DNA from: Aporrectodea caliginosa
Taxonomy: Eukaryota > Annelida > Clitellata > Crassiclitellata > Lumbricidae
Direction: 5' to 3'
Assembly (NCBI GenBank): GCA_020284085.1
Contig: JACEVL010000341.1
Location: 859,377-923,376, forward strand
Length of the DNA: 64,000 nucleotides
Part shown: positions 41,137-52,449 of the stretch, one piece after another
How positions within the stretch are numbered: the first letter of the stretch is position 1
Layout: every line of letters starts with the position of its first letter
Position numbers and translations under genes: made by a program
Notes under the pieces: model-generated
What the model saw: the letters and a program-made list of their open reading frames with translations, nothing else
Database searches by the model: none
What the model was told of the DNA's origin: nothing

Positions 41137-43285
41137 ATGAACATTACTCGGCAAGTTGCCACTTTTGGTTATTGTTGTGAGTGCACGGACATAATAAATC
41201 AATGGGAGGTAGACTACACTTGCTCCCTGTGTGCTAAATCCTACCATGCAACTTGTATTACTAATAGAGACAATACTTTAACTGTGGATGTCTGGAATTG
41301 TAATGAATGCGAAAAAAAGACACATGAATCTAATGAGACACTAAACTTACAATCTAAAATATTAAACATAGGTAACCTTTCTAAACTTAACTCCTTACAT
41401 ACAACAGACAATGATGATCTTAGGAAACCACTTTTAAATAATAAAGACTTAGACTCTGATATTAATTACTTTGTAGACCTTGTCAGGGACTGTGAGTACT
41501 TAGCTCCTTCACAAGCATCCAATAGATTTCATACTGATCAACCATCCTTTACCATCTTACATCTTAATACTAGAAGCATCATCTCTAAATTGAACGATGT
41601 CCAGACTCTATTACAACAATTGCCCACTTCAATTCTGGCCGTCACTGAAACCTGGTTATCGGACAACACCGCTGATACAGTCCATATTCCTGGTTATAAC
41701 TTTACATACAGAAACAGAGGGGAGGGAAGGGGAGGGGGTGTCGGGCTATTCACTAGGGAGGATATAAACTACAAGGAAATGATCATCCCCACTTCTTTTG
41801 CCTCTTTTGAAAGCTTATTTATTGACATTCCATTTACAAAAAATACGGATATTGTCGTAGGAGTCATATATAGACCACCTGGTACTAATCTAGATTTCTT
41901 TAATACTGAATTTGAATCTTTAATTGACTTGCTAACCAGCCATAAAAATAGAAATAAAAGGATATTTATAACTGGAGATTTTAACATTGACCTATTGGCT
42001 TCGGAGACTCATAATCCCACTGCTGACTTTACCAACTGCCTTACCTCTCACCACTTCCTACCCATGATCCTCCAACCTACTAGAATAACTCCCACTACAG
42101 CCACCCTAATTGATAACATTTTCACTAATTCTCCTGTCTCTGTCACTAACTCTGCTATAATAATATCTGATATTTCGGATCACCTACCCATTATAACCTG
42201 GATTGAGAATACTTCTAAACCCTTAAATAAATTAGGTAATCCTCAATTAGTAAGGACTATAAATGATAATACCACTTCTAACTTTAAACTATTACTAGAC
42301 AAGATAGACTGGTCACCAGTTTTATCACTCTGCAGCAAAAATGAATCTAACTTAGCATATGCTTTATTTATAAAATTAATACAGCTTAATTATGACCAAG
42401 CTTTTCCTTTAAGGCCCAGAACCACTACTAAAAGAAAAGCAGCTCAGAATCCGTGGATGACTCAAGGACTATTAAATTCTACAAAAAAGAAAGAAAAACT
42501 ATACGTTAAATTTGTAAAAAATCCTACCCCTGCAAATAAAGCCATATTTACCGCTTACCGTAATAAGTACAAAATAATACGTACTAAACTTGAGCAAGAC
42601 TACTATAGTAATGAATTTGCTAAATATAACCATGACATAAAAAAACTTGGCAATTAATTAAATCCATTGTTAATACTGAAAATAAGGATACGATTATAAA
42701 AGAAATAGTAATTAATGGCAATAAAATAGATGACTCTGAACTCATAGCGGATATATTTAATACCCATTTTACGAACTTACCTAAATCTCTAGCACAAAAT
42801 ATACCTCTATCAAAAAAATCTTATCAAGATTATATGCCGGCCTCCTCATTGAATTCCTTTGCTATGTTACCGACTTCTTCCTATGAGCTAATTGCTATCA
42901 ACAAAACCCTTAAGGATACTCACAGTACCGGACCTGATGACCTCAATCCGCATGTATTATCCCCACTTATGGACTTACTAGCAACTCCACTAAGCGAAAT
43001 AATAAATTGCTCATTTAGAACTGGAGAGGTGCCATCTGATATTAAATTGGCTAAAGTAGTACCGATTTATAAACAAGGAAATAAAAATGAGGTTTCTAAT
43101 TTCAGACCTGTCTCTATATTACCTTTCTTTTCCAAGCTGTTTGAGAGGGTCATGTATGACAGGCTGTACTCTTTTATTAACCAATCTAAAATCCTTTACC
43201 CATTCCAACATGGCTTTCAGCCAGGGCATTCAACATATATGTCACTAATTGATATACAGGATAAAATCTCTCAAGCCATGGATAA
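41137..43285 (+). pseudogene. CR1-like LINE (outer copy), PHD finger, endonuclease and RT start
   Basis: From the ATG at 41137 there is a Cys/His-rich PHD-like finger (CCECTDIINQWEVDYTCSLC and HATC...WNCNEC). The AP endonuclease follows (LHLNTRSIISKLNDVQTLL, AVTETWLS, VIYRPPGT, FITGDFNIDLL, ISDHLPI), ending at 42657. The reading then shifts frame (LIKSIVNTENKDTIIKEI) into the RT start: STGPDDLNPHVL, VVPIYKQGNKNEVSNFRPVS, YPFQHGFQPGHST, up to KISQAMDN at 43285. Here a second CR1-like LINE is inserted, and the RT resumes at about 44991. One frameshift plus the insertion inactivate it. Confidence 0.9.
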
Positions 43286-44990
43286 CATCCACAGTTACTC
43301 CCATATTTAAGCAGGGTTTAACAACTGACCCTACTAATTATAGACCTATATCTGTATTAGCCTATTTTGCAAAACTATTAGAAAAAATAATGTATCAAAG
43401 GTTAAATAATTATATTAATAAAATGAACATTCTCTACCCATACCAACATGGCTTTAGATCTGGGCACTCTACATCAATGTCGGTCATAAATATTCAGGAT
43501 AAAATATCACATGCAATTGATAAAAATGAATTCTCTATAGGTATTTTTTAGACTTATCGAAAGCTTTTGATACTGTTGACCACAATATACTTCTAAAAAA
43601 ACTTGAAAATTATGGGGTAAGGGGTATCCCTCTTTCGTGGTTTAAAGACTACCTAACCAATCGGATGCAACAAGTAAAATGTAATGGGAATTTTTCTAGT
43701 TTTAAGTCAATTAAGTTTGGTGTACCACAGGGTTCCTTGCTTGGTCCTTTGTTATTTTTAATATACATCAATGACCTTCCAAATACCTCTTCGGTTCTTC
43801 AATTTATATTGTTTGCTGACGACTCGAATGTGTTTATCTCACATAATTCGTATGAAAACATGTACCAGTTGTTAAACAATGAACTAGAACTTGTATCCGA
43901 CTGGTTTAAAGCCAATAAGCTTTCCCTTAACCTACTGAAAACTAACTATATTCTGTTTTCTTCACACAGGAAACTCCAGCCATCTCTCCAAGGCTCAGTT
44001 CTGATAGATGGAACTGTCATTCCCCAAGTTAAGTCAGTAAAATTTCTTGGCATTTATATAGACCAGCACATCACATGGAATGACCACAATGACCATATAT
44101 CATTGAAAATAGCAAAAAATGTAGGAATCATATCTAGACTAGCCCATATACTACCCACGAGCATTCTCCTTACTTTATATTATTCCTTAATTTATCCTTA
44201 CCTAACCTACTGTAATATGATCTGGGCTTCCAACTACCCATCAAGACTCAACAGAATTATTATATTGCAAAAAAGAATCATTCGTATTATAAGGCGACTT
44301 CCATATAACTCCCATACTGATCAGGCCTTTGCTTACCTAGGTATTTTAAAACTTCATCAGATAAAATTAATGCAAACAGCTGAATTTATGTACCGCTACA
44401 CTAAGAGAGAACTGCCAAATGCATTTGATAATTATTTTGACCTAGTCATGGACATCCACTCCTACCATATAAGAAACCCAGCACAATACAGAGGTGAATT
44501 TGCTCGCACCAATACAAGGAGCTTCGCAATTAAAATAGCTGGCCCATCCCTATGGAACAGTCTGCCACAGGTTCTCCGTGATATTCCAAGTCGTCCCCAC
44601 TTCAAGAGAGAGCTTAAACTTTATATTATGAAACAACATCAAGATATCTGATTAACTGCTTCTACCATTGTTTTGTTGATGCATCTGTCTGTAGTTAAGA
44701 TAGCTAAGTTTAAATAAAATAATGTCCTATGTTACTCATTATGTCAATCACAACAGCTTATAAACTGCTGTCTTGAACTGATCTAGTTACATAGGTGGCC
44801 CTACTTAGCGGGACTATCGTCCCTTTTGGGCTCCTCCTTTTGGTACCCTTTGAATGTTGTACCCATTGAATGTTGTCCAGCTTTATCTATTATTACTTAA
44901 TCTGTTTGATATATATTTTGTGAGATGCTCATTTTCTGTTATGTTGCAACGTTCTTTGGTGCCAATAAACATTTTTGATTGATTTGATTG
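43286..44990 (+). mobile_element. CR1-like LINE (inner copy), 5'-truncated, with (TTGA)n tail
   Basis: It starts inside RT (TPIFKQGLTTDPTNYRPISV, YPYQHGFRSGHSTSMSV). After a one-base loss in a T run near 43548 it continues [51 protein letters not shown] and the C-terminus [20 protein letters not shown], ending 44651. The 3' UTR has the hairpin AGCGGGACTATCGTCCC (44807) and the tail GATTTGATTGATTGATTGAT. GATAA-like sequence occurs on both sides of the junction (43280, 44990), a possible target duplication. Inside its last 986 bp the frame is open (328 codons). Confidence 0.9.
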
Positions 44991-46448
44991 ATTGATTGAT
45001 AATAATGAATATTCTATTGGAATTTTTCTCGATTTGGCCAAAGCTTTCGATACGGTTGACCATAAAATCTTATTATACAAGCTTGAAACTTATGGAATCA
45101 GAGGAGTTGCACTTGCATGGTTTTCAAGCTACCTAAATAACCGACGCCAGCAAGTTTCTTGTAATGGCAAACTATCAAGTTTTCAAAACATAGTCTTTGG
45201 GGTTCCTCAAGGCTCAATACTTGGGCCTCTACTTTTTTTAATATATATTAATGATCTTCCCAATTCGGCATCTCTTCTTCATTACATTCTCTTTGCAGAC
45301 GACTCCAATGCTTTCTACTCACATGCCTCATATGACCAATTAATTAAATTAGCAAATAATGATCTAGAATTAGCTAACGACTGGTTTAAAGCCAACAAAC
45401 TCTCGCTTAACTTATCTAAAACAAATTACATCATCTTCAGGTCTAACAAAAAACCTGTTCCAACTTCTGACAATGCTCTGACAATTGATAATAAGTTAAC
45501 TCCTCAAGTCTCTTCATCTAAATTCCTAGGGGTCTACATTGATCAACACTTAAAATGGGATATACATATTGCTGAAATTGCCAAAAAAATCTCTAAAAAC
45601 ACTGGAATAATACGCAGGATATCCTATCTACTTCCAACCCACATACTCAGAAATCTATATTTCACACTTATACATCCATATCTAAACTATTGCAATTTTG
45701 TTTGGACATCTACATATGACACTCACTTACTAAAACTAAATATACTACAGAAAAAAGCCATAAGAATTATTACTAAATCTCCTATCAACGCCCACACTGA
45801 CTTACTGTATTTACAACTTAAATTTCTGAAAATATCTCAGATTAAATTTGTTCAAACTAGTATATTTATGTATCAATATGATAATAACCTTCTCCCACAA
45901 GCTTTTTCAGCCTACTTTAAACCAAACTTACTCGACAAGGTCTTTAGAAATAAAAGAGCCTACATAAGCATATTTGCCAGAACGAATACCAGAAAATTTT
46001 CTATAAAATACAAGGGTCCCCTCATATGGAATAGCATACCAGAATGTATTCGTGCAGCCATGAGTCTATAGCCTCGTTTAAAATTAAAATCCGTGCACAC
46101 ACAATAAAAAATGTTAAATAACATTGCAATTATTTAGTTCTTTTGTTTTAGTGTTTTTCTTTTTATTTTAAGGCCGAGGGAAGTTACCTCGACGCAGTTA
46201 TTTCTGGTTTTCCAAGCTATACTGCCACTTCTAATTACTTATCACTACTAAGATTGCTTAATATAGTTTTGTAATTAGGCCCCCATTCAGCGGGATTATT
46301 CCCTTCGGGTAAGCCCATTGCTCCCTTATCAATGCATTGATATTTGTATATTAATAATGATTATGTGTTTAACTGCTGTGAAACATTATTGTTTTGTTCT
46401 TGTTCTTCGTTTTGGGTTCAATAAACGAATTGAATTGAATTGAATTGA
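44991..46448 (+). pseudogene. CR1-like LINE (outer copy), RT continuation and 3' UTR
   Basis: The RT resumes exactly at the break: [77 protein letters not shown] and [20 protein letters not shown], with a stop at 46069-46071. The 3' UTR (46072-46448) has the hairpin AGCGGGATTATTCCC at 46284, AATAAA near 46419 and a (TTGAA)n tail, different from the TTGA tail of the inner copy. The two copies are clearly related but not the same family. Confidence 0.9.
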
Positions 46449-46900
46449 ACTATAGTCGTAAAGACCGAAGAGGAGACAGAACGTCGAATCGCTCTGAGGC
46501 GTCTCAGGTGGAAGTAGCAGGAACGGGTGAGATTCTTGATGTGTTCTGAGAAGTTGAGTCTGCTGTCAAGGACAACGCCTAGGTCACGGACACTGGACGA
46601 GAAGGTGAAAGAAGGAAACGTTTGTGCAAGTAGTGCAAAGTCAAGCTTAGCAAGCTGCTGTCGAGTACCAAACCAGATCAGTTGAGTCTTTGATGAATTA
46701 AGTGAGAGCCGATTGGAGGACATCCACAAGTGAAGGTCTTGGGAGAGAGCATTAATGCGACCGGTAAGAGCAAGTTGAGCAGATGGAGGTCCATGGACAA
46801 AGGCTTGCACATCGTCCGCGTAAAGATGGCCGGTTGACAGGTGTTTTGAGAAGAGGGCAGGAATGTGACCATGAATGACTTTAATCGCTTAATCATTCAA
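46449..46900 (-). pseudogene. L2-like LINE reverse-transcriptase fragment
   Basis: On the - strand HLSTGHLYADDVQAFVHGPP (RT catalytic YADD) is followed by DLHLWMSSNRLSLNSSKTQL, FSSSVRDLGVVLDSRLNFSE and HIKNLTRSCYFHLRRLRAIR. The first block is in another frame than the rest, with one shift near 46800. It abuts the CR1-like tail at 46448. Confidence 0.85.
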
Positions 46901-47680
46901 TTAGCTGCATCAATTCATTCACTCGTCTGTCCGAAGTCATGTGTCGTTACGCAATCCCATTTAAAAATTCCCTTTACCTCTAGTCTTAATGACAATGGAC
47001 AATAATACTCTTTACATCTCTAGGCTCTAACGGGCAGGTTTCATTCATATATAGATGGACGGATCATGGACTTCTGCTGTAGTCCAACGTGTAATCTCTG
47101 CCACCGTGGAGGTTATAACCAGAAGGAGCGTCTCAATTCATTCGACACTACGTACTTCCTATTTACATGTCGTATTATATATACGTTCTTAACGCTTCTA
47201 GTCACTATATTAACGCCCAATAACGGGTTAGAAGACGCTAATTGGACACATCTGCGGGCGATACTTTATCCTTCGCTCCTCCATAATCGACTTCTTTGTT
47301 CTCGATTACGACTCCGGCGTCTGTGCTCTGCGGGAACGTCTGCGCAAATCTCTTTGTAAGTTCTCGAAGGCGTAAACTTAGTATCCATTCCTGCCTACGG
47401 GCTCGATTGCGATCGACTGCGCTTGACGCAGGGAAACACTACCGTAGTAATTCTTATTAGCAATGCTACAGGCAGCGTCAGTCTGACGACGCGGCGGACT
47501 CTTCTCATTGGCTCAGCGCGCTGTCCAATCGCGTACTACCTAACTTCAGCTGTCATCTGCCTCTGCATCTTCTTATACAAGCACAGAGCGTCTGGTGTAA
47601 TAGCGCTACATAAATATATAGGGGAATCTCCTGATTCCACAGGACGGGAGGGGTAAAATGGTAAATGTTTACAAAACTAA
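46901..47680. other. Unassigned stretch
   Basis: No confident gene is seen. A CTCTAG acceptor-like site at 47023 is followed by frames with a short Cys cluster (DFCCSPTCNLC at 47068-47100), but no partner exon or domain is recognised. 47400-47600 is GC-richer than its surroundings. Confidence 0.4.
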
Positions 47681-47815
47681 ATTAAAACTGAAAAGTTTAG
47701 AAAACTGAAACTAAAACTAAAACTGAAAAGATTTGAAAACTATGACTTAAACTAAACTGGACAGTTGAAACAAAACTAAAACTTAAACTGGAAAGTAAAC
47801 CGAAACTGAAATAAC
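47681..47815. repeat. AAACTAAAACTGAAAAG low-complexity tract
   Basis: Repeats of AAACTAAAACTRAAA over 135 bp. It is the complement of the TTTTAGTTTTAG-type tract at 39.2-39.6 kb and may belong to the same element type. Confidence 0.6.
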
Positions 47816-48105
47816 AATGTCTAAGCCTTGTTCTGCGAAAACTGTTTCCCACCACCAGACGAAACCATTATTCACTCCGACCACGTACACACCACAAGTT
47901 CAATCTCCCTCGTAAAGACGATCGAAATTTCATTGCTAGAATTGTCTATAAAAAACATTTACCAAATCCTCTGACGGTTTACATCTTCTTACAACTCAAC
48001 CCAATCATTTTAAATAAACTAATCTTTAGGCCCTACTTGTAGGCAGAAATGCGTCTGTGTCATTCTGTTACTGTAAATAAACGAATATTGATTGATTGAT
48101 TGAAT
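47816..48105 (+). mobile_element. CR1-like LINE 3' end
   Basis: A degenerate 3' region ends in AATAAACGAATATTGATTGA and (TTGA)n at 48085-48102. The frame has decayed; only FHCXNCL-like scraps are readable. The tail type is that of the inner CR1-like LINE. Confidence 0.55.
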
Positions 48106-48166
48106 TGGAAACAGTCTTCAAAATCATTATTAATAAACTCATTCTTAATTAACTCATTCTTAACAT

Positions 48167-49423
48167 GGGGCCGTCCATAAATGACGTCACGCAATTTGGG
48201 CCGATTTTAACCCTCCCTGACCCCTCGTCATACTTCGTCACAAAAAGTAACACCCCTGAAAAATGACGTCACAAAGCTTTGACCCTCAAACCAAATTTCC
48301 ATTTGATAAAAAAACATGTTTCAAATCACATTGTAATAAGTATTTTATGTGGCACTGCACACTGATGTTGTATTAAAGCAGAAAGTCAGGCATTAAAAAG
48401 GAGTCGTCGAAAAGCTGATAGGTCTATAAGCATAAAATTCACCTGAATATTCATCGTCTAACCGATTACTATAGATGTTTAGAATATTTTGTAGCAGAAC
48501 AATTAAGCAAAATGGAAAGAGTAGAATTACCACAATAACATAATTTTATTCAATCCACAGAATGAAAAGCTCTGGTAGAATAATTAATTCAACTGTTTAA
48601 TATAAACAATTAATCCAAAAATTTACAGAATTTATGCTTCTCCATTCTCCCATGGCGAAGCAAAATGCTCCTTCATGGAACAAATATGGAGAGCATGAAT
48701 AGTTTAGAATCTGACGGTGACCAAATATTTAAATAGTTAGAAATGATTAATTATGGTGCCCGTATACATTAGGGGTCGTCCATTAATTATGTCAACAAAA
48801 TAGGGGGGAGGGGTTTGGAAAAGTTTGACAGTTGTTGACAAGGGGAGGGAGTTCGATTCAAGTTGAAGTCAAGAAATTTTTCTAAAATAAATCAGCACAG
48901 ACCCTTCCAAATGGTAGCGAAAACATTAAGAAATGCTAAAAATGTATAAAGTGCTTAATGTTTAATAGGCCTACTACTAAAAAGCTGGTAATAAACTAAA
49001 CTCATATTATTTTGAAATTCGAGATTGCATTTTTAGTGTAAAAATTTTAAAAAAATTATTCTACATGTATTGAGCTATTTTGTTTCTTTTTGTAGGGGGT
49101 GGGGTTCCGGGATTGTTGACATAATTTTTAGGGGTCCGTCAATGTTTGACAGTTGTTGACAAGGGGAGGGGGTCAAAAACTGCCTAAAATTTGTTGATAT
49201 AATTAATGGACGACCCCTTAAACTAATAAAAAATAATGAAAAGTTAGTACTCAAAATTAGTGCTGTTATTGTTAAAATGAAATTGTTGTTAATTGTTAAA
49301 TTTAATTACACAGACCTGATGTGACGTCACATTTCTCACACCCTACCCCTATGTCACACATCGTCACAAATTTTCGCCGCCCCCCCTCCCCCCAGGTGCG
49401 TGACGTAAGTTATGGACGGCCCC
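48167..49423. mobile_element. MITE with ends GGGGCCGTCCATAA, carrying a nested MITE
   Basis: GGGGCCGTCCATAAATGACG at the left mirrors GTTATGGACGGCCCC at the right, with TGACGTCAC repeats just inside both ends. About 810 bp remain after removing the nested element. No coding region is seen. Flanks show at most AT as duplication. Confidence 0.8.
48772..49217. mobile_element. 446-bp Harbinger-like MITE, TSD TTA
   Basis: GGGGTCGTCCATTAATTATG and its mirror ATAATTAATGGACGACCCC bound the element, flanked by TTA on both sides (48769-48771, 49218-49220). The inner repeat GTTTGACAGTTGTTGACAAG with GGGAGGG is present near each end in inverted function. GGG starts plus a TWA duplication fit PIF/Harbinger. 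Its ends resemble those of the host MITE. Confidence 0.75.
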
Positions 49424-49569
49424 ATAATCAAAAATATAATCGATCAGCCAATCGTTTTACGATTAGAATAAGCTCAAAGTTGCTAACCAATTAGCTATTT
49501 CTAACTGATTAGCAATTTTTAGCATAATCTTGTAGCTAATTGATTAGAATTAGCTAATTAATCAAGATT

Positions 49570-49880
49570 AGATTCTAATCGATTCATTCATATCGTAGAT
49601 TTATGTAGCGCCTCTTAAAGGTTATCTACTTAGGAGCACTCTCAACCAAACCCCAGCTGAACAGAAGAGTCTTAAGGTTGGAATAAAACGTGTTGGCAAG
49701 GAGACTGGGCACCAAGTGAAGAACCATAGGAAGCCCATTGCAAATTGCAGGGCCAGCAACAGAGACAAGACGGCGCTGCCTACTAGAAGTCGGCGAGCGG
49801 GGGACAAGAAGCTCAGCCTGCTTAGATGAGCGGAGAGTGCCACGGAAAGTGCCATCTCTGACATAGAGCCCGATCAACGA
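49570..49880 (-). mobile_element. L2-like LINE 3' end
   Basis: On the - strand SKQAELLVPRSPTSSRQRRL then VSVAGPAICNGLPMVLHLVP and the SNLKTLLFSWGLVE end, followed by the hairpin GAGTGCTCCTAAG...AGAGGCGCTACATAA. Two overlapping frames show it is decayed. Confidence 0.75.
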
Positions 49881-50085
49881 ATTCTCGTCAACAGTAGAAA
49901 GCTGCCATCATGTTTTGGACACACCAAGGCCGTACACGCATCGGACAAACCCTATGTATAACAATTAACAACGGTCCTGGTTTTGTCTTTCTTACAGGCG
50001 TTGATTCCAATTAATTACCCTGGTATCGGTGAATGTTTAAAACGCTACCATTCGAGATGCGGATGTTTCGGTCTCATTCAAACTG
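49870..50085 (+). repeat. 200-bp segment duplicated at 52215-52440
   Basis: Shared blocks are TTCTCGTCAACAGT, ATCAGACAAA-type, TCCTGGTTTTGTCTTTCTTA and CAGGCGTTGATTC. Both copies contain a pyrimidine tract and CAG that could be a splice acceptor. The 52-kb copy runs antisense into the last CCDC97-like exon. Confidence 0.6.
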
Positions 50086-50493
50086 AAGCCAGTTGAAGAA
50101 AAAGGTATTTTCAATTTCCTTCTATTCGTCTGTGATGTGTAGGCTACGTCCAGTCACGGTTTCAAGTTCCCTGTCCTGTCTCAGCTTCTGCAAACGATCT
50201 TCATTTTATTCAACAATTGACTGAATACCTAAACCAAGAAATTCGTCACCGCTACAGAATTTCATAGACATCTGCGGTATACAAGCAAGGTCACAGTTGG
50301 ATTGGCCATCTTCGATCCAAACATTGGGTTTCTGAGAAAGAAAAAAAGGTGAACAATTTATGCCAGCAGAATGGATCGGAGCATCCACTTCCCAAGCGGA
50401 CAGTCTTGTTGATGTTAACAGGCCACTCAGTTCTTTTATCACCACCAATACGGTAGATGTTTTTTCATATCCTGGCACTAAAAGGTTCATTCC

Positions 50494-50760
50494 TGCAGTT
50501 GCCACCGGAAAGCTGGAATGAAAATGAAGATTATCTTGAATCACAAGCAGTCGTGATGGCACTCAAAGTAGTCAACGACACCGCAGAGAGAGGTGTAAAG
50601 CTAATCCAGGATTATACATGTAACTTCATTCCGACAAATGACGAAGACCAGAAACAGTTTGGGCTTCAAATTTTAATCCACATCGCCATAAATTTCCTGA
50701 CTCTAACAAGAAGAAATTGCTGGCAGGTTTAGATAGTGCCGATGCCAGTGCGGAAACGAC
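50494..50760 (+). pseudogene. Fragment of an invertebrate multi-copy gene (VVNDxAERGVKLIQD type)
   Basis: After a TTCATTCCTGCAG acceptor-like site the frame reads LPPESWNENEDYLESQAVVM, LKVVNDTAERGVKLIQDYT and DEDQKQFGLQ. A one-base shift near 50685 then gives HKFPDSNKKKLLAGL. By memory this is the C-terminal part of a family of uncharacterised proteins that is often multi-copy in invertebrate genomes (KVVNDCAERxVKLIQDF...DEEQKQFLLQVV..HRKxFP). The frameshift and the absence of the remaining gene indicate a pseudogene. Function is not known. Confidence 0.55.
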
Positions 50761-51132
50761 CACCCAGTGTTGACATATCAAAATATTTCTGACTTTTCGT
50801 TCTAAAACTTGCGTTTTGTATGCACAAAATGCTATTTAATCCCAGAGTTTAAATGCTGAAACCATGAATACATCATCATATTTTTGTACCGATGTTTATC
50901 TGTCATCAAGGCTCAGCAACACTTCCATCCAGCTACAGCAAGCACAGAAATCTAAGAACCGATCCAAAACCTTTCCGCATTTTAAATGTTAAAATTATGT
51001 AAAAATCTTGAGGATATATTTCTATACTGGTCCATGACAGCAATTGGTCTTTCAAATAACTTCAGTCAGCTTCTGCTTGGAATTGAACATGCAGTGCAAA
51101 ACACTAGAGAAATCATAATTGAACATTTATGC

Positions 51133-51329
51133 CAGGGGTGTAAAAATTCCGGCTCCGAGGCCATTTTTGATTCACTGACGTTGTTTTTCTGGGCCCCGGA
51201 GCCTTGCTTAGAGACTACACAATTTGAGAATAAACATTCAAATTAAGATTTATAAGCCGAATTTGACTGTTTGTATGCTAAAAATGCACCATTTAACATT
51301 TAGTTCTGCAAAAAGGTTTGACACCTCTG
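51133..51329. mobile_element. 197-bp hAT MITE
   Basis: The ends are CAGGGGTGTAAAAA and TTTGACACCTCTG. The flanks ATTTATGC (51125-51132) and ATTTATGA (51330-51337) agree in 7 of 8 bases, the hAT duplication length. Confidence 0.8.
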
Positions 51330-51434
51330 ATTTATGAAAAGCAACAGTATTTGATGAAATATACATCTAATATAATTATTGCCCTCCATTCAAAGCTCAG
51401 AAGTGCACACCTTGACCATACAAAGAACATCAAT

Positions 51435-51550
51435 GGCGCTGAGCAATTGGACGTGAGGGACTTGCTCAAGGTCACTACACAGTAACCGCCTCAGACGACG
51501 CTCAAACCCATACTCTCTGCGTTACAGGCTGAGCCCTCTAAACAATCTGT
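51435..51550 (-). mobile_element. tRNA-derived SINE, family 1, diverged
   Basis: On the - strand AGAGGGCTCAGCCTGTAACG, then TATGGGTTTGAGC (B-box) and GAGCAAGTCCCTCACGTCCA, ATTGCTCAGCG. The body block matches the SINEs at 11.9, 26.5 and 59.0 kb. Confidence 0.7.
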
Positions 51551-51659
51551 CACTCAAAGAGCATGAATAATAATTAGAGCAACTTCCTGCGCTGGGCAAA
51601 CACAATGAAGGTCAAGAACTTTGATTACATCAGTAAGCAACAGTGTGATTTTCCTTACA

Positions 51660-52190
51660 GATTTTATTTTAGTTATAGTTATAGTTATAGTTAATGATTT
51701 TTATTTTAGTTATAGTTATAGTTATAGTTAGTATTATTTTTTAGTTATAGTTATAGTTATAGTTAATGGATTTTTATTTTAGTTAATTTTAGTTACTACT
51801 TAGTTACAATAATTAAGTCTATAAGCAAAATTGTGCGTATTAATACGCTGTTTCACAATTTACTCAGAGCTATGAAAACCTTTGAAGCATGGGTACAGTC
51901 AGCTTCATGAATACACGAGTTTCCAAAGTAACTGACAAATTTCACAATAAAAATTTCGCATTTTTCGTTCTCATTTATGTCGAATCGTCCATATTGCACT
52001 TCCTATTTTTATTTTTTTGTATTAACGAAAATAAAGATGAATTTTCGTTAGTGTTATTTTCGTTATAGTTATAGTTATAGTTAATGATATTTTTAGTTAT
52101 AGTTATAGTTATCGTTAACGAAGTCATTTTATTTTCGTTAACGAACATTTTCGTTATCGTTATCGTTAACGAAAATCACACTGGTAAGCA
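51660..52190. repeat. (GTTATA)n low-complexity element
   Basis: TTATAGTTATAGTTATAG tracts occur at 51670-51760 and 52060-52110. The end TTATCGTTAACGAAAATCAC and ACTGG resembles the close at 39640-39660 (TTTTCGTTAACGAAAACAAC and ACTAG). The middle 300 bp are AT-rich and without a gene. Confidence 0.65.
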
Positions 52191-52449
52191 AAATAAAGCA
52201 CAGTATATTAGGAGAGTCACGAGTGGTGGGCCCCTCCCACACACACAGACAGAACCCAAACAACGGATTCCCGTCAACAGTCAAAAGATGGCATCACGTT
52301 CCGACTTCCAACTCAGGCCACAGACACATCAGACAAAAATGTCTGTATCACAATGATCCTGGTTTCGTCTTTCCTACAGACGTTGATTCTAATGATCCGT
52401 GAATGCTTAAGACGTTACCAACGACTTGAAGAGTGCTTTATCATTGAAA

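Noticed and set aside
47066..47160. A small secreted Cys-rich peptide (DFCCSPTCNLCHRGGY)
   Set aside because: The spacing does not fit insulin/relaxin A chains or another family I recognise, there is no signal peptide exon nearby, and the frame runs into low-value sequence.
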